DNA from: Phycisphaerae bacterium | Lineage (GTDB): Bacteria; Planctomycetota; Phycisphaerae; Sedimentisphaerales; UBA12454 | Direction of reading: 5' to 3' | Length of the DNA: 64,000 bases | Assembly (NCBI GenBank): GCA_041652575.1 | Contig: JBAZHC010000014.1 | Span: 37,927-101,926 of the forward strand | Shown here: in pieces, positions 7,097 to 16,604 of the stretch | Layout of the letters: each line of letters starts with the position of its first letter | How positions within the stretch are numbered: the stretch's first letter is position 1 | The notes under the pieces: generated by a model | What the model was told of the DNA's origin: nothing | Seen by the model: the letters and a program-made list of their open reading frames with translations, nothing else | Database searches by the model: none | Translations under genes and position numbers: made by a program

Positions 7097-8707
7097 ATGA
7101 AAAATATTATCAATAATCATAGGCTTATAGCTGTCGGCTTATTGGTAATAGTATTATTTATCGCTGCTATCCGTATTCGGCTTTTAAGTATCCCTTTGGA
7201 ACGCGACGAAGGGGAGTATGCCTATATCGCACAAATGATGCTTAAAGGTGTGCCTCCTTTTATTTCAGCTTATAGTATGAAACTGCCCGGCATTTACGCC
7301 GTTTATGCACTTATTTTTCTGGTTTTCGGCCAGTCGGCTTCGGCAATCCATTTCGGCCTGCTGATAGCCAACATAGCGGCAATTATTTTAATCTTTTTAC
7401 TGACAAGACGGTTATTCGATGATATCTCCGCTTTTATAGCGGCTTGTTCTTATGCAGTTGTGTCCCTGGCCAGACCGGTTCTTGGATTATCCGCCAATGC
7501 CGAGCATTTTGTACTGCTGCCTGTTCTGACAGGTTTTATCCTGTTGCTTCAATTTATCGAACGACGGCGATTATGGGTTTTATTTTTCACGGCGCTGCTG
7601 TTCGGCCTGGCATTTATTATCAAACAGCATGCGATTTTTTTCGGCATCTTCGCTGCTTTTTATTTGCTGTATTCCGATTTCCACTGCGAACCTTTTCGAT
7701 GGAAAAACCTGATTGCCGGTCAGATTGTTTTTGCTGCCGGAGCAGTAATACCTTTTGTTGTAACTTGTTTTATTTTTTGGCGAGCGGGCGTCTTTGACAA
7801 GTTCCTGTTTTGGACATTCATTTATGCCGGTAAATACGCAAGTGTAACCCCATTGCAATTCGCTCCGGGGATTTTCTTTCATTATTTTTCAGATGTTTTC
7901 AAATTTTCAATACCCATATGGATTTTTGCCCTGTCGGGGTTGTTTCGGATTTTTTATAACAGCAGCCTGCGTAAATTTATTCCTTTTATATCTGGTTTAC
8001 TGTTTTTTTCATTCCTTTCCATTTGCCCGGGTTTCTATTTTCGTTCTCATTATTTCATTTTTCTTTTACCTGTGACAGTAATCCTGTCAAGCCTGGGGTT
8101 CCTGGGATTTTGTGTTTGGATAAAAGGTCGTCTGCCCAGGCCGCTATATGGTCTGATTGCTGTTATTGCCGGGTTTATCTTAATCGGATATGCGTTATTT
8201 GAACAGCGAATGTATTTGTTTGACGGTAATTCAGCTAAAGTATGCCGATTGATTTACAAAGCCAATCCATTCCTGGAATCGCAGAAAATTGCTGAATTCA
8301 TTACCGCCAATTCCGACTCAAACGATACTATTGCCGTTATCGGGTCTGAGCCCCAGATTTATTTTTACTCCCGCCGTAAATCCGCAACCCGATATATTTA
8401 TACATATCCTTTAATGGAACCGCATGATTATGCCGCTTCAATGCAGAAGGAAATGATGAAAGAAATTGAATCAGCAAAACCGAAATTCCTTGTCTTTGTC
8501 AATATTCAGGCGTCCTGGCTTGTCAAGAAGGATTCCATAACGACTATTTTAAAATGGTTCGAGTCGTATAGCGGCGAATATTACGATGTTGTCGGCGTAA
8601 CAGTATTGCTGCCTAATGAGCAGTCTATTTACCGGTGGCAGGTGCAGGCTCGCGATTATAGACCTTCGACTGATACCTGGCTTGCAGTATGTGAACGCAA
8701 ACAATAA
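7097..8707 (+). CDS. GT-C family glycosyltransferase (GT39/ArnT-like)
   Basis: A 536-residue protein with about ten to twelve membrane helices through residue 375 and a soluble C-terminal domain. After the first helix comes LERDEGEYAYIAQMMLKG, the acidic first-loop signature of the dolichyl-phosphate-mannose/ArnT-type transferases that use polyprenyl-phosphate sugars in the periplasm. YSMKLPGIYAVYALIF also fits the family (substrate-binding loop). The C-terminal part (IAVIGSEPQIYFYSRRKSAT and after) is the usual extracytoplasmic domain. GAGG sits before ATG 7097, 11 bases after the preceding gene, so it is in the TMTC operon. Sugar and acceptor cannot be told from sequence; protein or envelope glycan modification is likely. 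Confidence 0.75.
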   Translation: MKNIINNHRLIAVGLLVIVLFIAAIRIRLLSIPLERDEGEYAYIAQMMLKGVPPFISAYSMKLPGIYAVYALIFLVFGQSASAIHFGLLIANIAAIILIFLLTRRLFDDISAFIAACSYAVVSLARPVLGLSANAEHFVLLPVLTGFILLLQFIERRRLWVLFFTALLFGLAFIIKQHAIFFGIFAAFYLLYSDFHCEPFRWKNLIAGQIVFAAGAVIPFVVTCFIFWRAGVFDKFLFWTFIYAGKYASVTPLQFAPGIFFHYFSDVFKFSIPIWIFALSGLFRIFYNSSLRKFIPFISGLLFFSFLSICPGFYFRSHYFIFLLPVTVILSSLGFLGFCVWIKGRLPRPLYGLIAVIAGFILIGYALFEQRMYLFDGNSAKVCRLIYKANPFLESQKIAEFITANSDSNDTIAVIGSEPQIYFYSRRKSATRYIYTYPLMEPHDYAASMQKEMMKEIESAKPKFLVFVNIQASWLVKKDSITTILKWFESYSGEYYDVVGVTVLLPNEQSIYRWQVQARDYRPSTDTWLAVCERKQ

Positions 8708-8763
8708 TAACAATTCCATAATTCATTTGACATAACCGCTGAAAAGGAAATATAGTCTTTTAA

Positions 8764-11511
8764 ATGTCTGAAAAACCAAAAACACTCTATATAATCGACG
8801 GCCACGCTCATATCTATGCGGCGTTTTACGCGCCAATGAGCCAGCAACTGGTCAGCTCGACCGGCGAACCCACCAAGGCGACCTATATTTTTACCAATAT
8901 GATTTTGAGACTTCTGGAAAGTAAAAAGCCGGATATGCTCGTCGTCGCGATGGATTCCAAAGAGCCGAGCTTCCGGAGGGAAATCTATCGGGAATACAAG
9001 GCGCACAGGCCGCCTATGCCGGACGAAATGCCGGTGCAGATAAATCGAATCGAACAGATACTCGAAGCGATGAATATTCCCATCATCCGCGAAAGCACCT
9101 TCGAGGCTGACGATATAATCGGTACACTTGCCGCAAAGGCGGTAAAGGCCGGTATCGATACTTATATCTGCTCCAAAGACAAGGATATGCTCCAGCTTCT
9201 TGAAATCGGCGTTCGTATATACGATATCAAAACAGATGCTGTAACCGACGCGAAATCATTTACACAGGAAACCGGCCTTGAGCCGAGGCAGTTTATCGAC
9301 ATTCTGGCTCTGCAGGGCGATGCGGCGGATAATGTGCCGGGCGTTCCGGATGTCGGGCCGAAGACCGCCCTTGAATGGATAAAACAATATGGTTCGCTCG
9401 AAAATCTGTACGAACACGCCGATGAAATTAAGGGCAAACGGGGCGACAACCTGCGGAATTCGAAAGACATCGCATACCTGAGCAAAAAACTTGTTACGAT
9501 TAATTGCGAAATGCCGGTAAAACTTGACGAAAAGACTTTTGCAGTTAAGGAATTCGACAAGGGAAAACTTGCCGCTGTTTTTACAGAACTCGGCTTTAAC
9601 AGGCTTTTAAGCCAAATGGGTCTGTCCGCCGGCGAGCAAAAAGTGAAAGTGGATAAAGAAAAGCCGCCGGTAAAAGTTTCCAGCCCGGACGGTTTCGATA
9701 CGATAAAAACCGTAGAGCATAAATATACATTAATAGATACGCCTGAAAAACTTGACGGCTTTGTTTTGGATCTTAAAAAACAAAAACTTTTTGTACTCGA
9801 TACCGAAACTACCTCGATATCGGCTCATCGTGCCGAACTTGTGGGAATAAGTTTCTGCTGGGAGCTGCATAACGCGTATTATCTTGCGGTGAAGGGACCG
9901 ATGGGTGCAAAATTTATGGGGCTGCAGGCTGTCAGAGAAAAATTGGCAGATATTTTCGCTGATGAGGAGGCCAAAAAAGTCTGTCAGAACGCAAAATACG
10001 ATATGATAGTCCTGGCAAATGCCGGTATGCCAGTTAAGGGTCTTGTTTTCGATACGATGATAGCTTCTTATGTACTCGATGCCGAAAGGAGCCATTCGCT
10101 CGATAATATGGCGATGGATTTTTTGTCTTATCGTAAAATTCCGACTTCCGACCTGATAGGCAAAGGCAAAAATCAAATAAGTTTTGATATTGTAGATACG
10201 GCACTTGCCTGCGATTATTCCGGCGAAGACGCGGATGAAACATTCCAGCTTTACCAGTATCTAAGCGAAAAACTTGAAAAAGAGCCGAAACTGAAAAAAC
10301 TCTTCGAAGAGATGGAAATGCCTCTTGTCGATGTTCTGACAAAAATGGAACTTAACGGCGTAAAACTCGATGTGCCGATTCTTAAAAAACTGTCGGTTGA
10401 GATAGACAACCTGCTTGACGAGACGACAAAGAAAATTTACAGCCTTGCCGGCGGGAAGTTCAATGTCGATTCGCCGAAACAGCTTGCCGAAATACTTTTT
10501 AATCGGCTGGGTCTGCAATCTCTCCGCAGCGGCAAAACCGGCCCAAGCACCGATGCCGATGTTCTCGATGAATTGGCCGGCGAGCATCCGATTATCGAAC
10601 AGATACTCCAGCATCGGCAACTGAGCAAACTTAAAAACACCTATACCGACAAACTTGGTTCGCTCATAAGCAGCCGAACCGGCAGGCTGCACGCAAGCTT
10701 CAACCAGACAATAACCGCGACCGGCCGATTGAGCTCATCCGACCCGAATCTGCAAAATATTCCCATCAGAACTGAAATAGGCAAAAAGATTCGCGCAGCG
10801 TTTGTGCCGGAGAAAAAGGACGATAAAATTATCAGCCTCGATTATTCACAAATTGAACTTCGTGTGCTGGCGCATTTTTCAGATGATAAAGCCATGATAA
10901 AGGCATTTGAAGAGGATAAGGACATTCACAGCTTCGTCGCTTCGCAGATTTATAATGTCGATATTAAAGAAGTAACATCTGATATGCGGTCGAGATGCAA
11001 GGCGGTTAATTTCGGCCTTATTTACGGCCAGGGCGCCTTCGGCCTGAGTAAAACAACGGGTATGAATGTCGCGGAGGCTAAAAAATTCATTGACGACTAT
11101 TTCACCAAATATAATTCTATACAGCAGTTTAAAAAAGAAGCTATAGAGACGGCAAAAACAATCGGCTATGCTGAAACCATCTGCGGCAGAAGGAGAAACA
11201 TTACCGGCCTCGAAAGCAAAAACGGCAATGTGAGGTCGCAGGCTGAAAGGCTGGTTATAAATACGCTGATTCAGGGTTCTGCCGCAGATTTGATAAAAAT
11301 AGCGATGATACGAATTCAAAAAAGGATTGAAAAAGAAAAACTGCCTGCGAAAATGATTCTGCAGATTCACGACGAGCTTGTTTTCGAGGCGGACGGCAAA
11401 GAAGCGGAAAATCTCGCGAAAATTTTCGGCAGGGAAATGACAGGTGCGATAAAACTGAACGTACCGATGAAAGTCGATACGACAATCGGTAAAAGCTGGC
11501 TGGCGGAGTAA
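8764..11511 (+). CDS. polA: DNA polymerase I
   Basis: A 915-residue full-length polymerase I. The N-terminal 5'-3' exonuclease (about 1-295) carries YKAHRPPMPDEMPVQ, EADDIIGTLA and SKDKDMLQL. The 3'-5' proofreading domain (about 320-510) keeps DTETTS, the CQNAKYD block and YSGEDADETFQLY, so it should be active, unlike in many polymerases where it is lost. The polymerase domain shows motif A (DYSQIELRVLAHF), motif B (RCKAVNFGLIYGQG) and motif C (LQIHDELVFE). It repairs gaps and removes RNA primers. AAAAGG lies rather far (about 14 bases) before ATG 8764. An unknown membrane protein follows 4 bases after the stop. Confidence 0.97.
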   Translation: MSEKPKTLYIIDGHAHIYAAFYAPMSQQLVSSTGEPTKATYIFTNMILRLLESKKPDMLVVAMDSKEPSFRREIYREYKAHRPPMPDEMPVQINRIEQILEAMNIPIIRESTFEADDIIGTLAAKAVKAGIDTYICSKDKDMLQLLEIGVRIYDIKTDAVTDAKSFTQETGLEPRQFIDILALQGDAADNVPGVPDVGPKTALEWIKQYGSLENLYEHADEIKGKRGDNLRNSKDIAYLSKKLVTINCEMPVKLDEKTFAVKEFDKGKLAAVFTELGFNRLLSQMGLSAGEQKVKVDKEKPPVKVSSPDGFDTIKTVEHKYTLIDTPEKLDGFVLDLKKQKLFVLDTETTSISAHRAELVGISFCWELHNAYYLAVKGPMGAKFMGLQAVREKLADIFADEEAKKVCQNAKYDMIVLANAGMPVKGLVFDTMIASYVLDAERSHSLDNMAMDFLSYRKIPTSDLIGKGKNQISFDIVDTALACDYSGEDADETFQLYQYLSEKLEKEPKLKKLFEEMEMPLVDVLTKMELNGVKLDVPILKKLSVEIDNLLDETTKKIYSLAGGKFNVDSPKQLAEILFNRLGLQSLRSGKTGPSTDADVLDELAGEHPIIEQILQHRQLSKLKNTYTDKLGSLISSRTGRLHASFNQTITATGRLSSSDPNLQNIPIRTEIGKKIRAAFVPEKKDDKIISLDYSQIELRVLAHFSDDKAMIKAFEEDKDIHSFVASQIYNVDIKEVTSDMRSRCKAVNFGLIYGQGAFGLSKTTGMNVAEAKKFIDDYFTKYNSIQQFKKEAIETAKTIGYAETICGRRRNITGLESKNGNVRSQAERLVINTLIQGSAADLIKIAMIRIQKRIEKEKLPAKMILQIHDELVFEADGKEAENLAKIFGREMTGAIKLNVPMKVDTTIGKSWLAE

Positions 11512-11515
11512 AATT

Positions 11516-12256
11516 ATGAAAAAATACAGATGGCAGATAGTTTTGGGAATATCATTAGTCGCGCTTTCGGCGATTTTGTACTATATTCATTTTCTTATTT
11601 TCCGCGATGCGCATCATATTTATATATATCTTCTGGGCGATATAGCTTTTATACCGGTGGAGGTGCTGCTTGTTACCCTGATAATTCATAATCTGCTCAG
11701 TATTCGTGAAAAGAAAAACAAGATGGCGAAACTGAATATGGTTATAGGCGCCTTTTTCAGCGATACTGGCACGAAACTTGCCGAAAAGTTTTTCGAGCTT
11801 GACCCTGACGCCGAACAGATACGCGGCCAGCTTGTGATAAAAGACGACTGGACGAGTGAAAAATTCGCCTCGGCGGTCAGCCATCTGCGAAAACACGAAT
11901 ATAATATGCAGATTGACCGGGCGGACCTCGAAGAGTTCAGGACATATCTGCTTGGCAAAAGAAGTTTTTTAATGCGGCTGCTCGAAAATCAGAATCTGCT
12001 CGAACATGACAGGTTCAGCAATATGCTCTGGGCGGTTTTTCACCTTACCGAAGAGCTGGTTCACAGGCAGAGCCTGAAGGATTTGCCGGAAAACGATAAA
12101 AAACATCTGCTCGGCGATATGAAAAGGGTGTATAAGGCGATTATTTTCGAATGGATCGAATATACAAAACATCTGAAAAAGAATTATCCGTATCTGTTCA
12201 GTCTTGCGATGCGGACAAATCCGTTTAACCCTGACGCTTCGATATATGTTCCCTGA
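11516..12256 (+). CDS. Conserved membrane protein of unknown function
   Basis: A 246-residue protein with two N-terminal membrane helices (about residues 7-27 and 36-62, the latter LGDIAFIPVEVLLVTLIIH) followed by a charged, mainly helical cytoplasmic domain of about 180 residues. Sequences with the same HHIYIYLLGDIAFIPVEVL signature occur in several phyla, but I know no assigned function. It begins 4 bases after polA, so it is probably co-transcribed with it; the pairing may be only positional. No catalytic motif is visible. Confidence 0.7.
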   Translation: MKKYRWQIVLGISLVALSAILYYIHFLIFRDAHHIYIYLLGDIAFIPVEVLLVTLIIHNLLSIREKKNKMAKLNMVIGAFFSDTGTKLAEKFFELDPDAEQIRGQLVIKDDWTSEKFASAVSHLRKHEYNMQIDRADLEEFRTYLLGKRSFLMRLLENQNLLEHDRFSNMLWAVFHLTEELVHRQSLKDLPENDKKHLLGDMKRVYKAIIFEWIEYTKHLKKNYPYLFSLAMRTNPFNPDASIYVP

Positions 12257-12292
12257 AAAAAAGCTGATTAGTTTTCTGCGAAGATAAATTCC

Positions 12293-13516
12293 ATGCATCA
12301 ATTATTTAAAGATAAAAATTTTCTGCGATTATGCCTTGCGGCATTTTTTATGAGTTCCTGCCTTCAACTGGTTCAGATTGTTATGCCTTTTGTCGCCAAG
12401 TCACTGGGCGGCAGCGATACCGAAGTCGGACTTTGTTTTATGGGGCAGATGGGCGTTTATGTAATTTTCTGCATAATGGCTTATTTTATCGTTGAAAAAT
12501 TTAAGCCGAGAAGAGTGTTGTGGGTTAGCGCAGCCGGTCAGGCCGTGATTGTATGCGGAATTTTAGGGGTCATCTGGCTGGGCAAAGATACCCCTTTGGC
12601 CGTAACGCCTGTAATGCAATTGGTTTTTCTTATGTCGATGATTGGCATTGTGACGGCGTTTTACTGGCCTGTGCTGATGGGATGGATTTCGACAGGACAC
12701 GAAGGGGCGGAACTCACAAAACGGCTGGGATTTTACAATGTGACATGGGGCTCGGCAAATATGCTCCTGCCGATTGTCGGCGGGTACCTGATGGAAATAA
12801 ATTATATCCTTCCTGTAACCGCGGCAGTTATCGTTACGATATTATGTATAATGGCCGTTTCCACTACTACCTGCATCAGCGAAATTCCAATAAAGAAATC
12901 AGAGGATTTACCGGTTTTTATAAACGATATAAATCAAAATGAGAAAAGTCAATTTCTCTGGATATCGCGAGTAGCGATGTTCGCCAATTTTATATGTGCA
13001 GGCATATTCAGAAGCCAGCTCGGCATATATTATAAATTTGAACTCGGATTTACCGAATCAGTTTACGGCTGGGCAATATCGCTGATGTGCCTTTTTAACG
13101 TTGTTGTTTTTTATATGATGGGCAGAAGTTACTGGTGGCATTATAAAAAGGGAATGTTTGTCGCATCGCAGTTTTTAATAGTGATTTGTATGATGACGAT
13201 TATTTTTTCACACAATATTGTCGTACAGCTTCTGGCGGCGGGTATGACCGGAATCACTTACGGCATAACTTACAGCTCTCACCAATATTACGGCGTTTCA
13301 GGCGGCAAAAATCGTGCAGGCAGAATGGCGATTCATGAGATAATTCTCGGCACCGGCTTTGCCGCAGGTTCGCTGCTGGGCGGAATGATTAGCGACAGTT
13401 TCGGCAGGCATTTTCCTTACTGGTTCGGCTGCGGGATTATGGCTGCGTTTGGAATTTTTCAGGTGATTCTGTGGTTTTCTATTGGAATTCTTCAAAAGCA
13501 GAAACGTCTTTCCTGA
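12293..13516 (+). CDS. Major facilitator superfamily transporter
   Basis: A 407-residue protein with twelve predicted membrane helices in two halves, the usual MFS layout. The first half has LGGSDTEVGLCFMGQMGVYV and the connecting loop FIVEKFKPRRVLW in place of the textbook motif; the second ends with GTGFAAGSLLGGMISDSFG. Substrate cannot be inferred. Its 3' end overlaps the convergent DUF503 gene by 38 bases. Ribosome binding is not obvious before ATG 12293. Confidence 0.8.
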   Translation: MHQLFKDKNFLRLCLAAFFMSSCLQLVQIVMPFVAKSLGGSDTEVGLCFMGQMGVYVIFCIMAYFIVEKFKPRRVLWVSAAGQAVIVCGILGVIWLGKDTPLAVTPVMQLVFLMSMIGIVTAFYWPVLMGWISTGHEGAELTKRLGFYNVTWGSANMLLPIVGGYLMEINYILPVTAAVIVTILCIMAVSTTTCISEIPIKKSEDLPVFINDINQNEKSQFLWISRVAMFANFICAGIFRSQLGIYYKFELGFTESVYGWAISLMCLFNVVVFYMMGRSYWWHYKKGMFVASQFLIVICMMTIIFSHNIVVQLLAAGMTGITYGITYSSHQYYGVSGGKNRAGRMAIHEIILGTGFAAGSLLGGMISDSFGRHFPYWFGCGIMAAFGIFQVILWFSIGILQKQKRLS

Positions 13517-13778
13517 CGTCGCCGACATAAAATCTGCCGTCGTTATATATAAAATTCAAAATCGTATCAAGCTGACTGACGGTAAAAGTCCTGTCGTTTG
13601 ACACCACGGCCAAACCTATAATGGCCATTTGCCTGTTGTCGAGCCTGTCAATCTCAGCGGCTGAAACATTAAACCGGCTTTTCAGTCTTTCGATAAGACT
13701 TTTTACAATTCTTCTTTTGTCCTTCAGGGTCATTACTCCCTGAAGATGTATGCAAATTCTCGCGGTGCCGGTGAACAT
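13479..13778 (-). CDS. DUF503 (YlxP-like) family protein
   Basis: A 99-residue protein matching the DUF503 family: ICIHLQGVMTLKDKRRIVKS at the N-terminus and the central KSRFNVSAAEIDRLD block are typical. YlxP-like proteins are found near ribosome-maturation genes in other bacteria but their activity is not settled. The ATG follows directly on the TAA of the upstream recombinase gene (TAAATG on the minus strand), so the two are co-translated. Its end overlaps the MFS gene on the other strand. Confidence 0.8.
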   Translation of the reverse strand: MFTGTARICIHLQGVMTLKDKRRIVKSLIERLKSRFNVSAAEIDRLDNRQMAIIGLAVVSNDRTFTVSQLDTILNFIYNDGRFYVGDVRKDVSAFEEFQ

Positions 13779-14714
13779 TTATCCTCTCGGATGGAATTTT
13801 TTGTGGATGCTCCGCAACCTTTCCTGGTCAACGTGCGTATAAATCTGCGTTGTGGCTATATCGACATGGCCGAGCATCTCCTGAACGCTTCGCAAATCAG
13901 CTCCGCCGCTCAGCAGGTGGGTGGCGAAACAATGACGTAAAGTATGCGTCGTCATCTGTCTCGACAGGCCCGCCCGGCAGGCATATTTTTTTACAATCCG
14001 CCAGATTTCAATCCTGCTTAAGGCTTTGCCTGTTCGCGATAGAAAAAGAAAATCGCCGCTGACAGGCTTTATTAGTTTAGGTCTTAATTGCTCAAGATAT
14101 TGCTCAATCGCGGCTGTCGCGGCTTTATTAAGAGGAACGACTCTTTCTTTATGGCCTTTGCCAAGGCATCTTATATAGCCGATTTTTAAATTAGCATCAC
14201 TGACCTTAAGCCCGGCCACTTCGCTGGCTCTTGTGCCGGTAGCGTAAAGCACTTCGAGCAGGGCACGGTCCCGGTGATAATAAGGCTCTTTTTCATCGGG
14301 ACAGTCCATCAGTTTTGTAACCTGGTTTTTACTGCAGATGACAGGAAGTTTCTGCCATAGTTTTGGGCTTTCAAGAAAAATTGTTAAATCGTCTTTGACG
14401 TGTCCCATCATTTTGCAAAAACGCATAAACATTTTTATCGCGACTACCGAACGGTTTATCGATGCCTCTGCTTTGCTCTGCCGGCCAAGAGTTTTTGCGT
14501 AATCGTAAAATATAGTGGTGGTAATTTTGTCAGGCTGTTCGACACCTTTTGAGAGGCAAAAAGCGGTAAAATCTTTCAAATCCCGCCCGTAGCCGAGGAT
14601 GGTGTTATCGCTCAGGCCCGCTTCGACGGTCAGGTAATTCAGAAAAGCCAGAACTACCTTGCCGAGCAATTCTGTTTCCAGTTTAGCGTTCAAATTTTGT
14701 ACCTGTGTCGACAT
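13779..14714 (-). CDS. Tyrosine site-specific recombinase, XerC/XerD type
   Basis: A 311-residue recombinase of normal Xer length. The N-terminal SAM-like DNA-binding domain covers about 15-110. The catalytic set is complete: Arg162 (GTRASEVAGL), the beta-hairpin Lys in KGHKER, His257 and Arg260 (HTLRH), His283 (LGHVDIATTQ) and nucleophile Tyr292 (IYTHV). Xer proteins resolve chromosome dimers at dif with FtsK; the sequence alone does not decide between XerC and XerD. No attachment-site duplication or phage genes are nearby, so this is more likely the housekeeping enzyme than an integrase. It shares an operon with the DUF503 gene. Confidence 0.88.
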   Translation of the reverse strand: MSTQVQNLNAKLETELLGKVVLAFLNYLTVEAGLSDNTILGYGRDLKDFTAFCLSKGVEQPDKITTTIFYDYAKTLGRQSKAEASINRSVVAIKMFMRFCKMMGHVKDDLTIFLESPKLWQKLPVICSKNQVTKLMDCPDEKEPYYHRDRALLEVLYATGTRASEVAGLKVSDANLKIGYIRCLGKGHKERVVPLNKAATAAIEQYLEQLRPKLIKPVSGDFLFLSRTGKALSRIEIWRIVKKYACRAGLSRQMTTHTLRHCFATHLLSGGADLRSVQEMLGHVDIATTQIYTHVDQERLRSIHKKFHPRG

Positions 14715-14858
14715 TTTGCCTCAATAGCCCGATAAAAAACGGCTTTTTCGCTTAATTTCAAGATATCGTTTCATTGCCTTTAGTTTTTTCGTCAAAAATA
14801 TATCTTTTACCTTAATAATTTTGGGGCGACCGAGAAATGAATATATCAAACAACTGCA

Positions 14859-15443
14859 TCACTTTGGCGGATAATAATCAGGAATTTTTCCTTTTTCATT
14901 TGCGCGGGAAGCCTGTTCTAAAATAGCCTGGCCCTCATTACTATCGGCTAAAAACCATGAGTCATCCTCAAGTCTGCGAACAAATCTATTATTATTTAAC
15001 TGTCGAATCATTTCTTTGGTTACATTGTCTTTTGAATTTTTTAAAAGTGAGATTATTTCTTTGCCTTGCGGCGTGTATTTTTCTAAAAAGCCGATAAAAA
15101 GCTCAGAATCATTCGGGTCGCTGAAGTAGGTGAATACGTATGCCTTGACGCCTGCCGGCTCGCCGTCAGGAAGTTTGCCGGAAGGTGCATCGATAGGCGG
15201 AATCCTGTCGTCATTTCTTATAAAAAGTTCATTCGTATTCAGGTCGTAGAACCATGCTTTATGAGATTGCATAATCGGCGGACTGGAAGGTATTAACAGT
15301 GTTATCACAATCAGTAAAAAGATAACAGCAGAGACAATACTTATGCCAATGATTATCTTCGGATTATTATTAATCCATTTTCTGATGCCCAGTTTTTCGA
15401 GGCGTTCTTCAATATCATACCAGATGTATTTCCAGTTTGGCAT
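14859..15443 (-). CDS. Bitopic membrane protein beside a pseudopilin gene
   Basis: A 194-residue protein with a basic N-terminal segment, a strong membrane helix at about 28-52 (KIIIGISIVSAVIFLLIVIT) and an extracytoplasmic domain of about 140 residues that I cannot assign. The domain contains AWFYDLNTNELFIRNDDRIPP. The gene starts 11 bases after the pseudopilin stop, so both are transcribed together; this pairing suggests a role in the same surface or secretion apparatus. No lipobox or cleavage motif is visible. Confidence 0.65.
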   Translation of the reverse strand: MPNWKYIWYDIEERLEKLGIRKWINNNPKIIIGISIVSAVIFLLIVITLLIPSSPPIMQSHKAWFYDLNTNELFIRNDDRIPPIDAPSGKLPDGEPAGVKAYVFTYFSDPNDSELFIGFLEKYTPQGKEIISLLKNSKDNVTKEMIRQLNNNRFVRRLEDDSWFLADSNEGQAILEQASRANEKGKIPDYYPPK

Positions 15444-15454
15444 ATTGTCGCTCC

Positions 15455-16330
15455 TTAATAGCCTTCGTTAAAACCCTTTTTACCTTTTAATAGTTCAATC
15501 ATATATTCTAAATCAGGATTATCAGCCGATGCGTCTATCTCGTTCTGTCGGGTTGTTTCGTCATCAGCTAATTTAACAGTTCGCTGGTCTTTATATCTCC
15601 AGTAGCTGCAATGACCATCGGCAAAAGAAAGATTGCTTCCGCTGTTATGTCTTGCCGTAATAATATTACATGGTACGCCGTCGCCGTTTCTGTAGAATTT
15701 CCACTGGAGACCTGTTGGGCTCTCCGTCAAAGGCCAAAAAAGGCCACACAGCCAATAATCGTCTCTGGCACCTCGAAGTCCGCCGTCTGCATCAGTAAAC
15801 ACCATTTTTTCTGATGGCCTTGTAATTCCAGAAAGATTTGAAAAAGTGCTGATAATATTTACGTCATCCATCCATCGTTTATATGGGTAGCCCATAGTTG
15901 CGGGTATCGCATAATCCCGCAAACGTCCCGGACGGCGGTTTGCTGTTGGATAGTTCCAGGAACTTTGGCATTCATAAAGTTTTACAGACTGCGTATAATG
16001 CCACAGAACTCCGTCTTTAATAGCTGTCTCTGTGCCGCCTATCCAATTATCGGGCAAAGCCGGACCATCAACAACCCAGCATGAAGCTGTCAGGCATCCT
16101 GTATCGGGCGAACAAAGCCTGTCGCGATTGTCCATAGCGTACAAATTCCACGCAAGTGTCAGTTGTCTAAGATTTGAAGCGCAAACAACGCGTCTGCCTG
16201 ACTCTCTTGTCCGGGTAAGGGAAGGCATCAGTATCGACATCAGCATTGAGATGATGGACATAACCACAAGCAGTTCAACTAATGTAAACCCGGTTGTGCC
16301 GGCGATTCTAAAATCCTCTTTTTGCGACAT
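15455..16330 (-). CDS. Type II secretion-like pseudopilin (H-X9-DG protein)
   Basis: A 291-residue protein. The prepilin leader ends in TGFTLVELLVVMSIISMLMS, with the Gly-Phe cleavage site and Glu at +5 expected for processing by a prepilin peptidase. After about 225 residues of globular domain comes HNSGSNLSFADG, the H-X9-DG signature found in the large families of planctomycete and verrucomicrobial pseudopilins. Exported to the envelope; the role of these many paralogues is not established. A GspE-like ATPase lies at 29529 in the same window but not in the same operon. ATG 16330 with no strong Shine-Dalgarno sequence. Confidence 0.85.
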   Translation of the reverse strand: MSQKEDFRIAGTTGFTLVELLVVMSIISMLMSILMPSLTRTRESGRRVVCASNLRQLTLAWNLYAMDNRDRLCSPDTGCLTASCWVVDGPALPDNWIGGTETAIKDGVLWHYTQSVKLYECQSSWNYPTANRRPGRLRDYAIPATMGYPYKRWMDDVNIISTFSNLSGITRPSEKMVFTDADGGLRGARDDYWLCGLFWPLTESPTGLQWKFYRNGDGVPCNIITARHNSGSNLSFADGHCSYWRYKDQRTVKLADDETTRQNEIDASADNPDLEYMIELLKGKKGFNEGY

Positions 16331-16544
16331 AAATTATCCCATGATTTTTATGCTCATTTGTTAGACCTCACTGCCATCCGATCAAACCACGGTGCCCAGG
16401 CAGGGGCGAATATGCTATACTATTCGTCTTATGGCGGAAATAAAGTTTAAAATTATATCCTGCCGTAATTTTTACACGACTTAATTTGTCATACTTACCA
16501 CGACTCGCCCGGGACAAGCCTGTGGTTTATGTTAAAAATTCATC

Positions 16545-16573
16545 TTGAGAGTCTGCAATTTACAGTTTATAAT
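16545..16573 (+). promoter_or_regulatory. Sigma-70 promoter of the lipoprotein-galE-ROK operon
   Basis: TTGAGA at 16545-16550 and TATAAT at 16568-16573, spaced 17 bases. The predicted start near 16580 is about 25 bases before ATG 16605. Confidence 0.75.
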
Positions 16574-16604
16574 CTTCTAACTTATATATTTAAAGGGATT
16601 GACA

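Noticed and set aside
13779..14714. Phage integrase with attachment sites
   Set aside because: No phage genes, tRNA target or direct repeats flank it; the layout fits a housekeeping Xer recombinase.
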